DNA from: Brevundimonas huaxiensis
GTDB lineage: Bacteria; Pseudomonadota; Alphaproteobacteria; Caulobacterales; Caulobacteraceae
Length of the DNA stretch: 64,000 nt
NCBI RefSeq assembly: GCF_014218725.1
Contig: NZ_JABBJE010000002.1
Coordinates: forward strand, 62,001 to 126,000
Direction of reading: 5' to 3'
In this document: one piece after another, positions 18,696 to 27,635 of the stretch
Layout of the letters: each line of letters opens with the position of its first letter
Position numbering within the stretch: the stretch's first letter is position 1
Notes under the pieces: generated by a model
What the model was told of the DNA's origin: nothing
Databases searched by the model: none
What the model saw: the letters and a program-made list of their open reading frames with translations, nothing else
Made by a program: the position numbers and the translations under genes

Positions 18696-18697
18696 AC

Positions 18698-19105
18698 CTA
18701 GTCCTGGGTGCCGTCGTCGCCCAGCATATCCCGCATCATGTCCAGGATCAGCTTCTGCTTGCGCGCCGGCAGGCGCGGGGCCAGGCGGGTGATCTCGACG
18801 CTGGTCTTGGTGGGTCGATGCTCGTGGTCGAAGGCGGGCGCCTCCTCGGCGACCCCGACCGTCGCGCTGGTGTAACCGTCGAAGAAGAAGGGGATGCCGA
18901 CCTTCATGAACTCGGCCATCTCAAACAGTTTCGAGGCCGAGACGCGGTTCGTGCCCTTCTCGTACTTCTGCACCTGCTGGAAGCTGACGCCGACGGCCTT
19001 GGCCAGGGCGGTCTGCGTCAGGCCAAGGTCGAGACGCTTTTCCTGAACGCGACGGCCGACATGGCGATCGACGGGATGCGGATCCTCGTCCTTTTCACGC
19101 GCCAT
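18698..19105 (-). CDS. XRE-family helix-turn-helix transcriptional regulator
   Basis: Cro/C1-type regulator of about 135 residues. The HTH spans about residues 15-70 (VQEKRLDLGLTQTALAKAVG, VSFQQVQKYEKGTNRVSASKL). The C-terminal half has a conserved FFFDGYTS patch and an amphipathic helix ending LDMMRDMLGDD. Regulators of this type commonly sit between lnt and metK in alphaproteobacteria; here metK is missing from the downstream side. The ATG at 19105 follows GAAGG; a GTG nine bases upstream is possible. Targets unknown. Confidence 0.85.
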   Translation of the reverse strand: MAREKDEDPHPVDRHVGRRVQEKRLDLGLTQTALAKAVGVSFQQVQKYEKGTNRVSASKLFEMAEFMKVGIPFFFDGYTSATVGVAEEAPAFDHEHRPTKTSVEITRLAPRLPARKQKLILDMMRDMLGDDGTQD

Positions 19106-19121
19106 CGCCGTCACCCTTCAC

Positions 19122-20759
19122 CTAGATCGCTACTCGACTTCCCTGGACCCTAGATCGCCGGATCGACGGCCACAAGGACAGGATGAACGCTGTTAGCATT
19201 GAGAAAAAGAACAGGAAATCGCCAAATCGGCCATAGGGCGTCACGCCCGTCGGACGGGGCAGTGGGGCGTCGATGACGCCCATGACGCCGGGCTCCAGCC
19301 GCTGACCCTCCACGATCCGGCCCCACGGGTCGATCATGGCCGAAATGCCCGTCGGGGTGGCTCGCGCGATGGGCAGGCCGGTCTCGATCGCGCGATAGCT
19401 GGCCAGATTCAGATGCTGGCGCGGGCCCGAGGTCGCGCCGAACCAGGCGTCGTTCGACGCATTGACGATCCAGTCTGGCCGGCCGGCCGCGCCGGGCGTG
19501 AAGCCGGGATAAAGGCTCTCATAGCAGATCAGCACCTGCGCCGGCGGAGCGCCCGGAACCGAGATCGGGGCCGGCGTCGGTCCGGCGGAAAAGTCGCTGG
19601 GCATATGCACCAGGCTGCGCAGGCCGATGGAGGTCATGATCGACCCCAAGGGCAGGTACTCGCCAAACGGCACCAGCCGGTGCTTGTCATAGACGGCGGC
19701 GACCCTCAGGCCCGCCCCGCCTTCGTCAGCCAGGGCGAACAGGCTGTTGTAATAGCGCGCGCCCTCGGGCGCGTTCAGGTCCGGCTCGCCGCGCGCCAGG
19801 CCCATCAGCAAGGTCTGTCCGGGACGCAGGGCGCCCGCGATGGCCTGGGCGTCGGCCGAGGCGAAGACGTCGTTGGCCGAGGCGGGCAGGGCGCCTTCAG
19901 GCCAGACCACGACATTGGGCGTTCGCGTCGCGCTTTGACCCGTCAGGGCGACATAGCGATCGACGATGGAGCGATAGGCCTCGGGCGACCATTTGGTCTC
20001 CTGCTTCACATCGGCCTGAACCAGGCGCACGACCGTGTCGGTGAACTGAAGATCCGACTGCGCCAGCCTGACGGCGCCGAAGCCGCCGACGGCGATCAGG
20101 GCCAGGGCGCCCAGGCCCGCCGAGATCAGACGGCTGCGCTTGTCGCCCGGCCCGATGAGGGGCGCGAAGGCCGAGGTGGCCGCGACCGTGACCAGGCTCA
20201 GCCCATAGACGCCGACGACCGAGGCGAACTGGGACATGCCGCCGCCCGCGCGCCAGGTCGCGCCGGCCGGGTTCCACGGAAAGCCCGTCAGCACATGACC
20301 CCGCAACCATTCTGCCGCGCAGAACAGGGCGGCGAACAACAGCACCCGCACGGCCCCCAGCGGTGCGAACCGACGATAGAGGGCGCAGGCCGTTCCCCAG
20401 AAAAGCCCAAGGCCCGCCGGCAGCAGGCTGGCCGCAAACGGCGCCATCCACGCCTGTTCGGGATTGACGAAAAACGCCTCGGCCACCCACCAGCAGCCGA
20501 CGAAGAAATAGGCGAACCCTGCCAGCCAACCCATCCAGAAGGCGCCGCGCGCCGTGTCGGACCGCTCCGACAGGATCATCAGCAGCGGATAACCCAGAAG
20601 CCCGATCAGCATCCCGAACGGCGGATGGGCGAAGGCCGTCCCGGCGCCGGCCAGCAGCGCCAGACCAATACGGATCAGCCGCCACGTCAGGGCGCGCTTC
20701 CTGTCGGGCAGGGCGCGGATCGGGGCCGCGAAACGGTCCAGCAGGGCGTCGGGGAACAT
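19122..20759 (-). CDS. lnt: Apolipoprotein N-acyltransferase
   Basis: Inner-membrane enzyme that adds the third acyl chain to lipoproteins, required for Lol sorting. About seven N-terminal TM helices are followed by a periplasmic nitrilase domain with the Glu-Lys-Cys triad visible: Glu in VVWPEGALPAS, Lys in YDKHRLVPFGEYLPL, Cys in LICYESLYPG. A last TM helix precedes a basic tail. 545 residues, normal length. It follows ybeY in the conserved miaB-phoH-ybeY-lnt order; the corC/hemolysin-type CBS gene usually found between ybeY and lnt is absent. Confidence 0.95.
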   Translation of the reverse strand: MFPDALLDRFAAPIRALPDRKRALTWRLIRIGLALLAGAGTAFAHPPFGMLIGLLGYPLLMILSERSDTARGAFWMGWLAGFAYFFVGCWWVAEAFFVNPEQAWMAPFAASLLPAGLGLFWGTACALYRRFAPLGAVRVLLFAALFCAAEWLRGHVLTGFPWNPAGATWRAGGGMSQFASVVGVYGLSLVTVAATSAFAPLIGPGDKRSRLISAGLGALALIAVGGFGAVRLAQSDLQFTDTVVRLVQADVKQETKWSPEAYRSIVDRYVALTGQSATRTPNVVVWPEGALPASANDVFASADAQAIAGALRPGQTLLMGLARGEPDLNAPEGARYYNSLFALADEGGAGLRVAAVYDKHRLVPFGEYLPLGSIMTSIGLRSLVHMPSDFSAGPTPAPISVPGAPPAQVLICYESLYPGFTPGAAGRPDWIVNASNDAWFGATSGPRQHLNLASYRAIETGLPIARATPTGISAMIDPWGRIVEGQRLEPGVMGVIDAPLPRPTGVTPYGRFGDFLFFFSMLTAFILSLWPSIRRSRVQGSRVAI

Positions 20760-20763
20760 CGGA

Positions 20764-21210
20764 TCAGTCCTGCTCGGCGATATAGGGGTCGGCGACGCCG
20801 ATCTGGGCCAGGATTTCGCGCTCCTCGGCCTCCATCTCCTCGGCCTCGGCGTCGTCTTCGTGGTCGCGACCCAAGAGGTGCAGCACGCCGTGGACGACCA
20901 GATGGCTCAGATGATCGGCCAAGGTCTTGCCCTGCGCCTCGGCCTCGGTCGCGCAGACGCCGTAGGCCAGAACGATGTCGCCCAGATGCGGAAAGGCGTT
21001 CTCCGGCGCCGGGAAGGACAGGACATTGGTCGGCTTGTCCTTGTCGCGAAACCGGCCGTTCAAGTCGCGCACGGCGGCGTCGTCGGTCAGCAGGACGACG
21101 ATGTCGCCCTCCGCCGTGCCCAGCGCGGCCTGCGCCGCGCGTTCGACGACGGCCTCCGCGTCCGGCAGGGCGCCGGTCCAGGCCTCGGCCTCGACTTCAA
21201 TCTCGATCAT
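20764..21210 (-). CDS. ybeY: Endoribonuclease YbeY (16S rRNA maturation)
   Basis: Zinc endoribonuclease for 16S rRNA 3' processing and ribosome quality control. The HVVHGVLHLLGRDHE-type motif is present with metal ligands His107, His111 and His117, and the preceding TNVLSFP segment is family-typical. 148 residues. Its ATG overlaps the phoH stop in an ATGA, and lnt begins four bases after its stop, so translation is coupled across the operon. Confidence 0.95.
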   Translation of the reverse strand: MIEIEVEAEAWTGALPDAEAVVERAAQAALGTAEGDIVVLLTDDAAVRDLNGRFRDKDKPTNVLSFPAPENAFPHLGDIVLAYGVCATEAEAQGKTLADHLSHLVVHGVLHLLGRDHEDDAEAEEMEAEEREILAQIGVADPYIAEQD

Positions 21211-22193
21211 GCGGGGTCTTCGAGGTCCGGGGCGGGGCGTCCGCGCGCGGCGTCGGCGTCATAGGCGCGCACGATCCGCTCGACCATGGCGTGACGCACC
21301 ACGTCGGACGCCTCGAACTTCAGGATGCCGACGCCCTGGACCCCGTCCAAGATCCGCAGGGCGTGGGCCAGGCCGGAGTCGCGCGGGTTCAGCAGGTCGA
21401 TCTGCGACGGATCGCCCGTCACCACCATCCGCGCGCCTTCGCCCAGACGGGTCAGCACCATCTTCATCTGCAGGCGGCTGGTGTTCTGGGCCTCATCGAC
21501 GATGACGAAGGCGTGGCTGAGCGTGCGGCCGCGCATGAAGGCGATCGGGGCGGCTTCAATCTCGCCCTTGTCGCGGCGACGCTGGACGTCCTCGGCGCCC
21601 AGAATGTCGTTCAGCGCCTCCCAGATCGGCGCCAGATAGGGATCGACCTTTTCGTTCAGATCGCCGGGCAGGAAGCCCAGCTTCTCGCCCGCCTCGACCG
21701 CCGGGCGGGTGATGACCAGCCGGTCAACCTGCCCCCGCCGCAGCAGCGATGCGCCATAGGCCGCCGCCAGAAAGGTCTTGCCCGTGCCCGCCGGGCCGAC
21801 GCCGAAGCTCAGTTCACACCGGCCCAGCATGTCCAGATAGGCGGCCTGCGCCTTGGTCTTGGGCACGATGGCGCCGCGCTTTCCGCCCGGCAGCGATACG
21901 CCCGCCGCCGCCATGCCGGGCGTGCCGCGACCGCCGCGCGCCTGACCCAGAGAGGCGCGCACGTCGGCCTCGGTGACTTCGGCGCCCAGGGCCGCGCGCT
22001 TGGCCAGATCCTCGATCACCTGGCGGGCGTCCGTGCGGTCGCGGGCGCCGCCGTTGACGGAGACCCCGCCGCCCGGGGCCTCGACCAGCACCTTGAAGGC
22101 GTCCTCGATCAGGGCGACGTGGCGACTGTTCGGCCCGATGACCGCCCGCAGTTCGGCATCGTTCAAGGGGACGAATTCAGACTCACGCGCCAT
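21207..22193 (-). CDS. PhoH-family ATPase (YbeZ)
   Basis: PhoH-like nucleotide-binding protein, a partner of YbeY in RNA metabolism. The Walker A motif reads GPAGTGKTFLAAAYG, Walker B is FVIVDEAQNTSRLQMKMVLTRLG, and the following VVTGDPSQIDL is a typical sensor. An N-terminal KH-like region covers about residues 1-90. 328 residues. The ATG at 22193 shares a base with the miaB stop (TGATG); a TTG directly before it is less likely. Confidence 0.93.
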   Translation of the reverse strand: MARESEFVPLNDAELRAVIGPNSRHVALIEDAFKVLVEAPGGGVSVNGGARDRTDARQVIEDLAKRAALGAEVTEADVRASLGQARGGRGTPGMAAAGVSLPGGKRGAIVPKTKAQAAYLDMLGRCELSFGVGPAGTGKTFLAAAYGASLLRRGQVDRLVITRPAVEAGEKLGFLPGDLNEKVDPYLAPIWEALNDILGAEDVQRRRDKGEIEAAPIAFMRGRTLSHAFVIVDEAQNTSRLQMKMVLTRLGEGARMVVTGDPSQIDLLNPRDSGLAHALRILDGVQGVGILKFEASDVVRHAMVERIVRAYDADAARGRPAPDLEDPA

Positions 22194-23629
22194 CAAGCGG
22201 CCTTTTCTTTTTGGGCTGTCGCCGGGCCTGCGGGACCCGGCTGTTTCAGCCCGTCTGCTGTGAGCCGGCCCGATAGACTGTTCTGCTGGCCGGCGATGAT
22301 CTCGACCGGAACGATCTGCCCGATCAGATGATCCGCGTCATCGACGTGGACCGATTGAAGATATGGGGATCGACCGAGCGCTTGGCGACGGTGGCCGTGC
22401 CGTCCCGGCTTGTCGAACAGCACGTTCAGCGTCCGGCCCGCCTGCGCCGCGTTGAAGGCGGTCTGCTGTTCCGTCAGCAGGGCGATCAGGCGATGCAGTC
22501 GGTCCTTGACGATTTCCGGCTCGACCTGTTTGCCCATGCCCGCCGCCGGCGTGCCCGGTCGCGGCGAATAGGCGAAGGCGAAGGCTCCGGCGTAGTTCAC
22601 GCGCCGCACCAGATCCAGCGTGTCCTCAAACTCCCGATCCGTCTCACCGGGAAAGCCGACGATGAAGTCGCCGGCGATGGCGATATCGGGCCGCGCGGCT
22701 CGGATGCGGTCGATCAGGTCGAAATATTTCTGACGCCCGTGCTTGCGGTTCATCGCCCGCAGGATCCGATCCGACCCCGCCTGAACCGGAAGGTGCAGAT
22801 AGGGCATCAAGGCGTCCAGATCGCCATGCGCGGCGATCAACTCATCGGCCATGTCGTTGGGATGGCTGGTCGTATAGCGGATGCGGTCCAGGCCGGGGAT
22901 CTCGGCCAGGGCATAGGCCAGTTCGGCCAGGGTCGCCTTTCGCCCGTCCGGCCGCTCGCCGTCATAGGCGTTGACGTTCTGGCCCAGCAGGGTGACCTCG
23001 CGCACGCCCCGATCCGCCAGTTGCCGCGCCTCTTCCAGCACCGCCGCCATCGGCCGCGACCATTCGGCGCCGCGCGTATAGGGCACGACGCAGAAGGTGC
23101 AGAACTTGTCGCACCCCTCCTGCACCGTCAGGAAGGCGGTCGGCCCCTCGGTGAAGCGGGCCGCGGGCAGGGCGTCGAACTTGTCGTCGGGAGCGAAGTC
23201 GGCGCCGATCCGCTCGCCTCGCGCCCGCGCCGTGCGGGTCAGAAGCTCGGGCAGCTGGTGATAGGCCTGGGGACCGACGACGATGTCGACGGCCGGCTGA
23301 CGCCGCATGATCTCCTCGCCCTCGGCCTGGGCGACGCAGCCGGCGACGGCGATGGTCAGGTCCCCGCCGGTTTCGCGCCGGATGTCGCGCATCTCGCGCA
23401 GCTTGCCGAGCTCGGAATAGATCTTCTCGGCCGCCTTTTCGCGGATGTGGCAGGTGTTCAGGATGACGAAGTCGGCGGCCTTCACGTCGTCGGTGACGCC
23501 ATAACCCAGCGGGCGCAGCACATCGGCCATGCGCTCGCTGTCATAGACGTTCATCTGACAGCCGTAGGTCTTGATGAACAGACGCTTTTGGGGCGCCGTC
23601 TCGACTTGAGGAACCAGGGTCTCGGTCAT
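22193..23629 (-). CDS. miaB: tRNA-2-methylthio-N6-dimethylallyladenosine synthase MiaB
   Basis: Radical-SAM methylthiotransferase acting on i6A37 of tRNAs. The N-terminal UPF0004 domain opens with [16 protein letters not shown]; the radical-SAM cysteines are Cys173, Cys177 and Cys180 in [16 protein letters not shown]; a TRAM domain ends the protein. 478 residues from the ATG at 23629; 28 codons upstream are open but unlike the family. The C-terminus carries a Pro/Ala/Lys-rich tail. First gene of the miaB-phoH-ybeY-lnt run, after fur. Confidence 0.95.
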   Translation of the reverse strand: MTETLVPQVETAPQKRLFIKTYGCQMNVYDSERMADVLRPLGYGVTDDVKAADFVILNTCHIREKAAEKIYSELGKLREMRDIRRETGGDLTIAVAGCVAQAEGEEIMRRQPAVDIVVGPQAYHQLPELLTRTARARGERIGADFAPDDKFDALPAARFTEGPTAFLTVQEGCDKFCTFCVVPYTRGAEWSRPMAAVLEEARQLADRGVREVTLLGQNVNAYDGERPDGRKATLAELAYALAEIPGLDRIRYTTSHPNDMADELIAAHGDLDALMPYLHLPVQAGSDRILRAMNRKHGRQKYFDLIDRIRAARPDIAIAGDFIVGFPGETDREFEDTLDLVRRVNYAGAFAFAYSPRPGTPAAGMGKQVEPEIVKDRLHRLIALLTEQQTAFNAAQAGRTLNVLFDKPGRHGHRRQALGRSPYLQSVHVDDADHLIGQIVPVEIIAGQQNSLSGRLTADGLKQPGPAGPATAQKEKAA

Positions 23630-23672
23630 TGTGGGCTTATGATCGCCCGCAAGCGTCGCGACAAGCCGAGCG

Positions 23673-24158
23673 TCAGCCCGCATCCACATCGGCGGGATCG
23701 ACCCGCGCCGCATGGCGGGTGAAGATCAGGCCTTCGCGCTTGGACGGCTCGGCGCCCTCGATCGCAACGCCGTAGAGCTCCAGCTTGTGGCCGATCAGCT
23801 GGAAGCCCAGCCGTTCCGCGATCTCGTTCTTGAGCCGCTCGATCTCGGCGTCGAAGAATTCGATCACCTCGCCCGACTTGGTGTCGATCAGGTGGTCGTG
23901 GTGATCGTCGCCGGCCTCTTCATAGCGGCTGCGGCCGTCGCCGAAGTCGTGCTTCTCGACCACGCCCGCCTCTTCGAACAGGCGCACGGTGCGATAGACG
24001 GTGGCGATGGAGATGTGCGGATCGATGGCCGAGGCGCGGCGATACAGCTCTTCCACATCCGGGTGGTCCGCGGCGTTGGACAGCACCCGGGCGATCACCC
24101 GGCGCTGTTCGGTCATACGCATGCCGCGCTCGGCGCAGAGTTTTTCGATCCGGTCCAT
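23673..24158 (-). CDS. fur: Ferric uptake regulator Fur
   Basis: Iron-responsive repressor. A winged helix ([25 protein letters not shown] and [21 protein letters not shown]) leads to a dimerisation domain with His ligands in DDHHDHLID. It lacks the CxxC zinc motifs of the Zur at 38325, consistent with alphaproteobacterial Fur. 161 residues with a longer than average tail. It lies between rimI and miaB, a common alphaproteobacterial order. A second Fur-family gene in the window is the zinc regulator. Confidence 0.93.
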   Translation of the reverse strand: MDRIEKLCAERGMRMTEQRRVIARVLSNAADHPDVEELYRRASAIDPHISIATVYRTVRLFEEAGVVEKHDFGDGRSRYEEAGDDHHDHLIDTKSGEVIEFFDAEIERLKNEIAERLGFQLIGHKLELYGVAIEGAEPSKREGLIFTRHAARVDPADVDAG

Positions 24159-24185
24159 GCGCCTAGAATAGGGGCTTGGATCGCA

Positions 24186-24629
24186 TCAGGGAAGCGTCAG
24201 GTTGGCGTCAGGCGCACAGAGGTCGCGGCTCATCACCACCGCATCGGTCCGCGATCCGTCCGCGCCCGCATAATAGGCTTTGCGGCGACCGATCGGATCG
24301 AACCCGGTCCGCTCATACAGGCCGCGCGCGGCGACATTGTCGTCGGCGACCTCCAGGAACAGCCGCGTCGCGCCGGCCTGGGCTGCAGCGACGGTCGCCG
24401 CCTCGACCAGACGTCGCCCCAGTCCGTGGCGGCGCGCGGACGGGACCACGGCCAGGGTCAGGATTTCCGCCTCGTCGACCACGGTGCGGATCAGGATGAA
24501 GCCGTCGGGCTCGCTGACCGCCAGCACGCCCGGCTGCGACAGCAAATCGGCGAAGGTGTCGGCGCTCCACGGCGCGGCAAAGCCCTGGGCGTGCAGGGCG
24601 GCGAGAGAGGCGGGGTCCGCCGCCGTCAT
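24186..24629 (-). CDS. rimI: Ribosomal protein S18-alanine N-acetyltransferase
   Basis: GNAT acetyltransferase of 147 residues expected to modify the N-terminal alanine of S18. The acetyl-CoA motif is readable as TLAVVPSARRHGLGRRLVEA, and LFLEVADDNVAARGLYERTGF is the usual GNAT motif B. Its ATG overlaps the tsaB stop by four bases; tsaB-rimI pairing supports the assignment over a generic GNAT call. Confidence 0.9.
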   Translation of the reverse strand: MTAADPASLAALHAQGFAAPWSADTFADLLSQPGVLAVSEPDGFILIRTVVDEAEILTLAVVPSARRHGLGRRLVEAATVAAAQAGATRLFLEVADDNVAARGLYERTGFDPIGRRKAYYAGADGSRTDAVVMSRDLCAPDANLTLP

Positions 24630-25306
24630 GACGCGGGCTGGCGCGGCTGGCCCGGCAGGCGGCTGGGCGGCGTGGCGTCGGGCGCGCGCAGATAGAGCGG
24701 ACGGGGCGGCTGGGTCGCCGGATCGGCGGCGGCGGCCAGGCGCGCCAGCGCCTCCGGCGACGGCGCGACCCGGTCGTCCATATGGGTTAAGGGCAGATCA
24801 GGGAAGGCTTGGGTAACGACCGCCGCGCCATTGCCGACCAGGGCGACGCCCGGTCCGATGTCGGCGATCCGCCGCGCGGCCTCTTCCAGCGACATCGCTT
24901 CATCGGGGCCAAGCGGCGCCCCGTCGGCGAAGAGGCGCGCATAGACCTGACCGCGTCGCGCATCGATCAGGGCTGCGATGGGGCCGTCTTGATCGGTGAG
25001 CGAGGCAGCGAGGGCATCCAGCGCCGATAGACCGACGACCGGCCGATCCAGCGCCGCGCCCAGACCCTGAGCAAAGGCCAGACCGACGCGCAGACCAGTG
25101 AACGAGCCCGGTCCGACCGTGACGCCGATCCGGTCCAGGCTGTCGAAACCGCCGCCCGCCTCGGCCATGACGTCGCGCACCAGGCCGCCGATCCGTTCCT
25201 GATGTCCCTTGGTCATCGGCTCAAAACGCATGGCGAGCGCGCGATCGTCCTCGAACACCGCCGCCGTGCAGGCGCCGAGCGCCGTATCGATCACCAGAAG
25301 TCTCAT
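24626..25306 (-). CDS. tsaB: tRNA threonylcarbamoyladenosine biosynthesis protein TsaB
   Basis: Inactive ASKHA-fold partner of TsaD in t6A37 synthesis. The N-terminal LVIDTALGACTAAVFEDD and VTVGPGSFTGLRVGLAFAQGL motifs are diagnostic. 226 residues. The C-terminal tail is Pro-rich and ends in a run shared with the start of rimI by overlap. tsaD is not in the window, as is common since it is usually unlinked. Confidence 0.93.
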   Translation of the reverse strand: MRLLVIDTALGACTAAVFEDDRALAMRFEPMTKGHQERIGGLVRDVMAEAGGGFDSLDRIGVTVGPGSFTGLRVGLAFAQGLGAALDRPVVGLSALDALAASLTDQDGPIAALIDARRGQVYARLFADGAPLGPDEAMSLEEAARRIADIGPGVALVGNGAAVVTQAFPDLPLTHMDDRVAPSPEALARLAAAADPATQPPRPLYLRAPDATPPSRLPGQPRQPAS

Positions 25307-25352
25307 GGGCGTCTTCTAGGCGGCGCGTCGCAGAACCGCCACCGCGTCCGGA

Positions 25353-25913
25353 TCAGAGGGTCTGCTCGACCCGCGTCACCTCGGGCACATAGTGGCGCAT
25401 CATCTGCTCGACCCCGGCCTTCAAGGTCGCCGACGACGACGGACAGCCGGCGCAGGCGCCGCGCATCCGCAGGTTCAGCACGCCGGTCGCCTCGTCGAAG
25501 GAATCGAACAGGATGTCGCCGCCGTCCTGGGCCACGGCGGGGCGAATGCGGCTGTCCAGCAGGGCCTTGATCTCGGCGACGATCTCGCTGTCGTCCTCGG
25601 TATGGCCGTCGGTTTCGCCGCCGGCGCCGCGCGTCAGCGCCTGACCCGAGACGAAGTGATCCATGACGACGCCCAGGATCGGCGCCTTCATCTCCGACCA
25701 TTCCGGACCCTGGGGCTGGCGGGTCACCGACACATAGTCGGCTCCGAAGAAGACGCCGTCGACGCCTTCCAGTTCGAACAAGGCCTCCGCCAGCGGAGAT
25801 GCCGTCGCCTCGTCGATGGTGCGGTATTCCAGCGCGGCGGTCGGCGACACGTCGCGGCCGGGCAGGAATTTCAGCACGTTCGGATTGGGCGTGGGTTCGG
25901 TCTGGATGAACAT
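25353..25913 (-). CDS. NifU/NFU-type iron-sulfur carrier protein
   Basis: Fe-S cluster carrier with an N-terminal Nfu_N domain (FIQTEPTPNPNVLKFLPGRDV) and a C-terminal NifU domain with the cluster cysteines in CAGCPSS. 186 residues, the same two-domain plan as mitochondrial NFU1. It probably hands clusters to target enzymes; the adjacent MiaB is one conceivable client but linkage to tsaB is simple neighbourhood. Own promoter likely, as 46 bases separate it from tsaB. Confidence 0.92.
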   Translation of the reverse strand: MFIQTEPTPNPNVLKFLPGRDVSPTAALEYRTIDEATASPLAEALFELEGVDGVFFGADYVSVTRQPQGPEWSEMKAPILGVVMDHFVSGQALTRGAGGETDGHTEDDSEIVAEIKALLDSRIRPAVAQDGGDILFDSFDEATGVLNLRMRGACAGCPSSSATLKAGVEQMMRHYVPEVTRVEQTL

Positions 25914-25962
25914 GGGCGGGAGATGCGCTCGCCCCCGCCCCGTTGCAAGACCCGAGCGGAAC

Positions 25963-27537
25963 CTAGCGCCGCTTCAGCCCGCCCAGCAGACCGCGCATCA
26001 GCTCGCGGGTCAGGGTCGATCCGGCGGTGCGCAGCACCGACTTGGTCAGCGCCTCGACCGGCGTTTCGCGGGTGGACCGACGCGCAGGCTTTGCGGCTTC
26101 GCGCGCCGCCCGCGCCTCGGCCTGAGCTTGAGCCTTGGCCCGGGCTTCGGCGGCCTTCTGATCGGCCTTGGCCTGAGCGGCGGCGGCCTTGTCGGCCTCT
26201 GCCTGCGCCTTGGCCTGAATTTGGGCCTGGATTTCAGCCTGATCGGCGGCGCTGTGGCGATTGGCCAGGATTTCGGCGGCGGATTCGCGGTTCAGCACCT
26301 GCTCGTAAAGGCCCCGCACCGGGCTGGCGGCCATGACGGCGGCGCGCTCGGTATCGGTGGCGGGACCCAAGCGCGAAGCCGGCGGGCGGATCTTGGTGCG
26401 GGCCACGATGGTCGGGGCGCCCTTTTCGTCCAGCACCGACACCAGGGCCTCGCCCACGCCCAGAGCCTGAATGGCCTCGGCCGTGTCGAAGGCGGCGTTG
26501 GCGCGGAAGCTCTGCGAGGCGGCTTTCAGCCCCTTCTGTTCGGACGGCGTATAGGCGCGAAGCGCATGCTGAATGCGGTTGCCCAGCTGGGCCAGGACGC
26601 TGTCGGGAATATCGGCCGGGTTTTGCGTCACGAAATAGACCCCGACCCCCTTGGATCGGATCAGGCGCACGACCTGTTCGACCTTTTCCAGCAGGGCGCG
26701 CGGGGCGTCGTTGAACAGCAGGTGCGCCTCGTCGAAGAAGAAGACCAGGCGCGGCTTTTCCGGATCGCCCACCTCGGGCAGCTGTTCGAACAGCTCCGAC
26801 AGCAGCCACAGCAGGAAGGCCGCATACAGGCGCGGACTGTTCATCAGCCGGGTCGCGTCCAGCACATTGACCTGGCCCCGGCCGTCCAGGCCGACGCGGA
26901 TCATGTCTTCCAGCTTCAGCGCCGGCTCGCCGAAGAAGGCGTCGCCGCCCTGCTGCTCGACCTGCAACAGCGCGCGCTGGATGGCGGCGATGGAGGCGGG
27001 GGCGACGTTGCCGACCTCGCGCCCGATCCGCTCGGCGTTCTCGCCGACATAGACCAGCAGGCTCCTCAGATCGTCGAGGTCCAGCAGCAGCAGACCTTCC
27101 TTGTCCGCGACGTGGAAGACGACGGTCAGCACGCCCTCCTGCACCTCGTTCAGGTTCAGCATCCGGGCCATCAGCACCGGGCCGATCTCGGACACGGTGG
27201 TGCGGATCGGATGTCCCTTCTGGCCATACAGGTCCCAGAAGACGGTGGGGGCGGCGCGCGGCGTCAGGGTCAGGCCCATCTCGGCTGCGCGGGCGATCAG
27301 CTTCTCGTTCGGCGCGCCGACCTGAGAGATGCCCGACAGGTCGCCCTTCACATCGGCGCAGAAGACCGGCACCCCGGCGTCGGAAAAGCCCTGGGCCATG
27401 ATCTGCAACGTGACCGTCTTGCCGGTGCCGGTCGCGCCGGCGACGACGCCGTGACGGTTGGCGCGGTTGAACAGCAGATTTTCCGGCTGGGCGGCGTCGG
27501 ACTGGCCGAGGAACAGGCCGGGCAGGGCGTCGGGCAT
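25963..27537 (-). CDS. HerA-like/DUF853 ATPase
   Basis: Cytoplasmic P-loop ATPase of the HerA/DUF853 group. Walker A GATGTGKTVTLQ lies near residue 37, followed by VPVFCADVKGDLSG; Walker B reads RLVFFFDEAHLLF and a sensor follows in VYFVTQNPADIPDSVLAQLGNR. After the ATPase core there is an Ala/Gln/Lys-rich coiled-coil stretch (roughly residues 435-490) and a basic tail. About 524 residues from the ATG at 27537; a TTG nine codons upstream is possible. Cellular role not established. Confidence 0.85.
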   Translation of the reverse strand: MPDALPGLFLGQSDAAQPENLLFNRANRHGVVAGATGTGKTVTLQIMAQGFSDAGVPVFCADVKGDLSGISQVGAPNEKLIARAAEMGLTLTPRAAPTVFWDLYGQKGHPIRTTVSEIGPVLMARMLNLNEVQEGVLTVVFHVADKEGLLLLDLDDLRSLLVYVGENAERIGREVGNVAPASIAAIQRALLQVEQQGGDAFFGEPALKLEDMIRVGLDGRGQVNVLDATRLMNSPRLYAAFLLWLLSELFEQLPEVGDPEKPRLVFFFDEAHLLFNDAPRALLEKVEQVVRLIRSKGVGVYFVTQNPADIPDSVLAQLGNRIQHALRAYTPSEQKGLKAASQSFRANAAFDTAEAIQALGVGEALVSVLDEKGAPTIVARTKIRPPASRLGPATDTERAAVMAASPVRGLYEQVLNRESAAEILANRHSAADQAEIQAQIQAKAQAEADKAAAAQAKADQKAAEARAKAQAQAEARAAREAAKPARRSTRETPVEALTKSVLRTAGSTLTRELMRGLLGGLKRR

Positions 27538-27635
27538 TGGGGTCTCCGATGGCGTCTCCGGCAAAGGTCTAGCGCGTTCCCCTCGCGCTCGGAACAGCGA
27601 TTGACGGCGACGGCGGGCGGTTCGACAACACGGTC

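Noticed and set aside
19413..22331. Very long open frame (over 900 codons) on the plus strand opposite lnt, ybeY and phoH
   Set aside because: Antisense to three clearly identified genes; its translation is low-complexity Arg/Gln/Gly-rich, as expected from GC-rich DNA.
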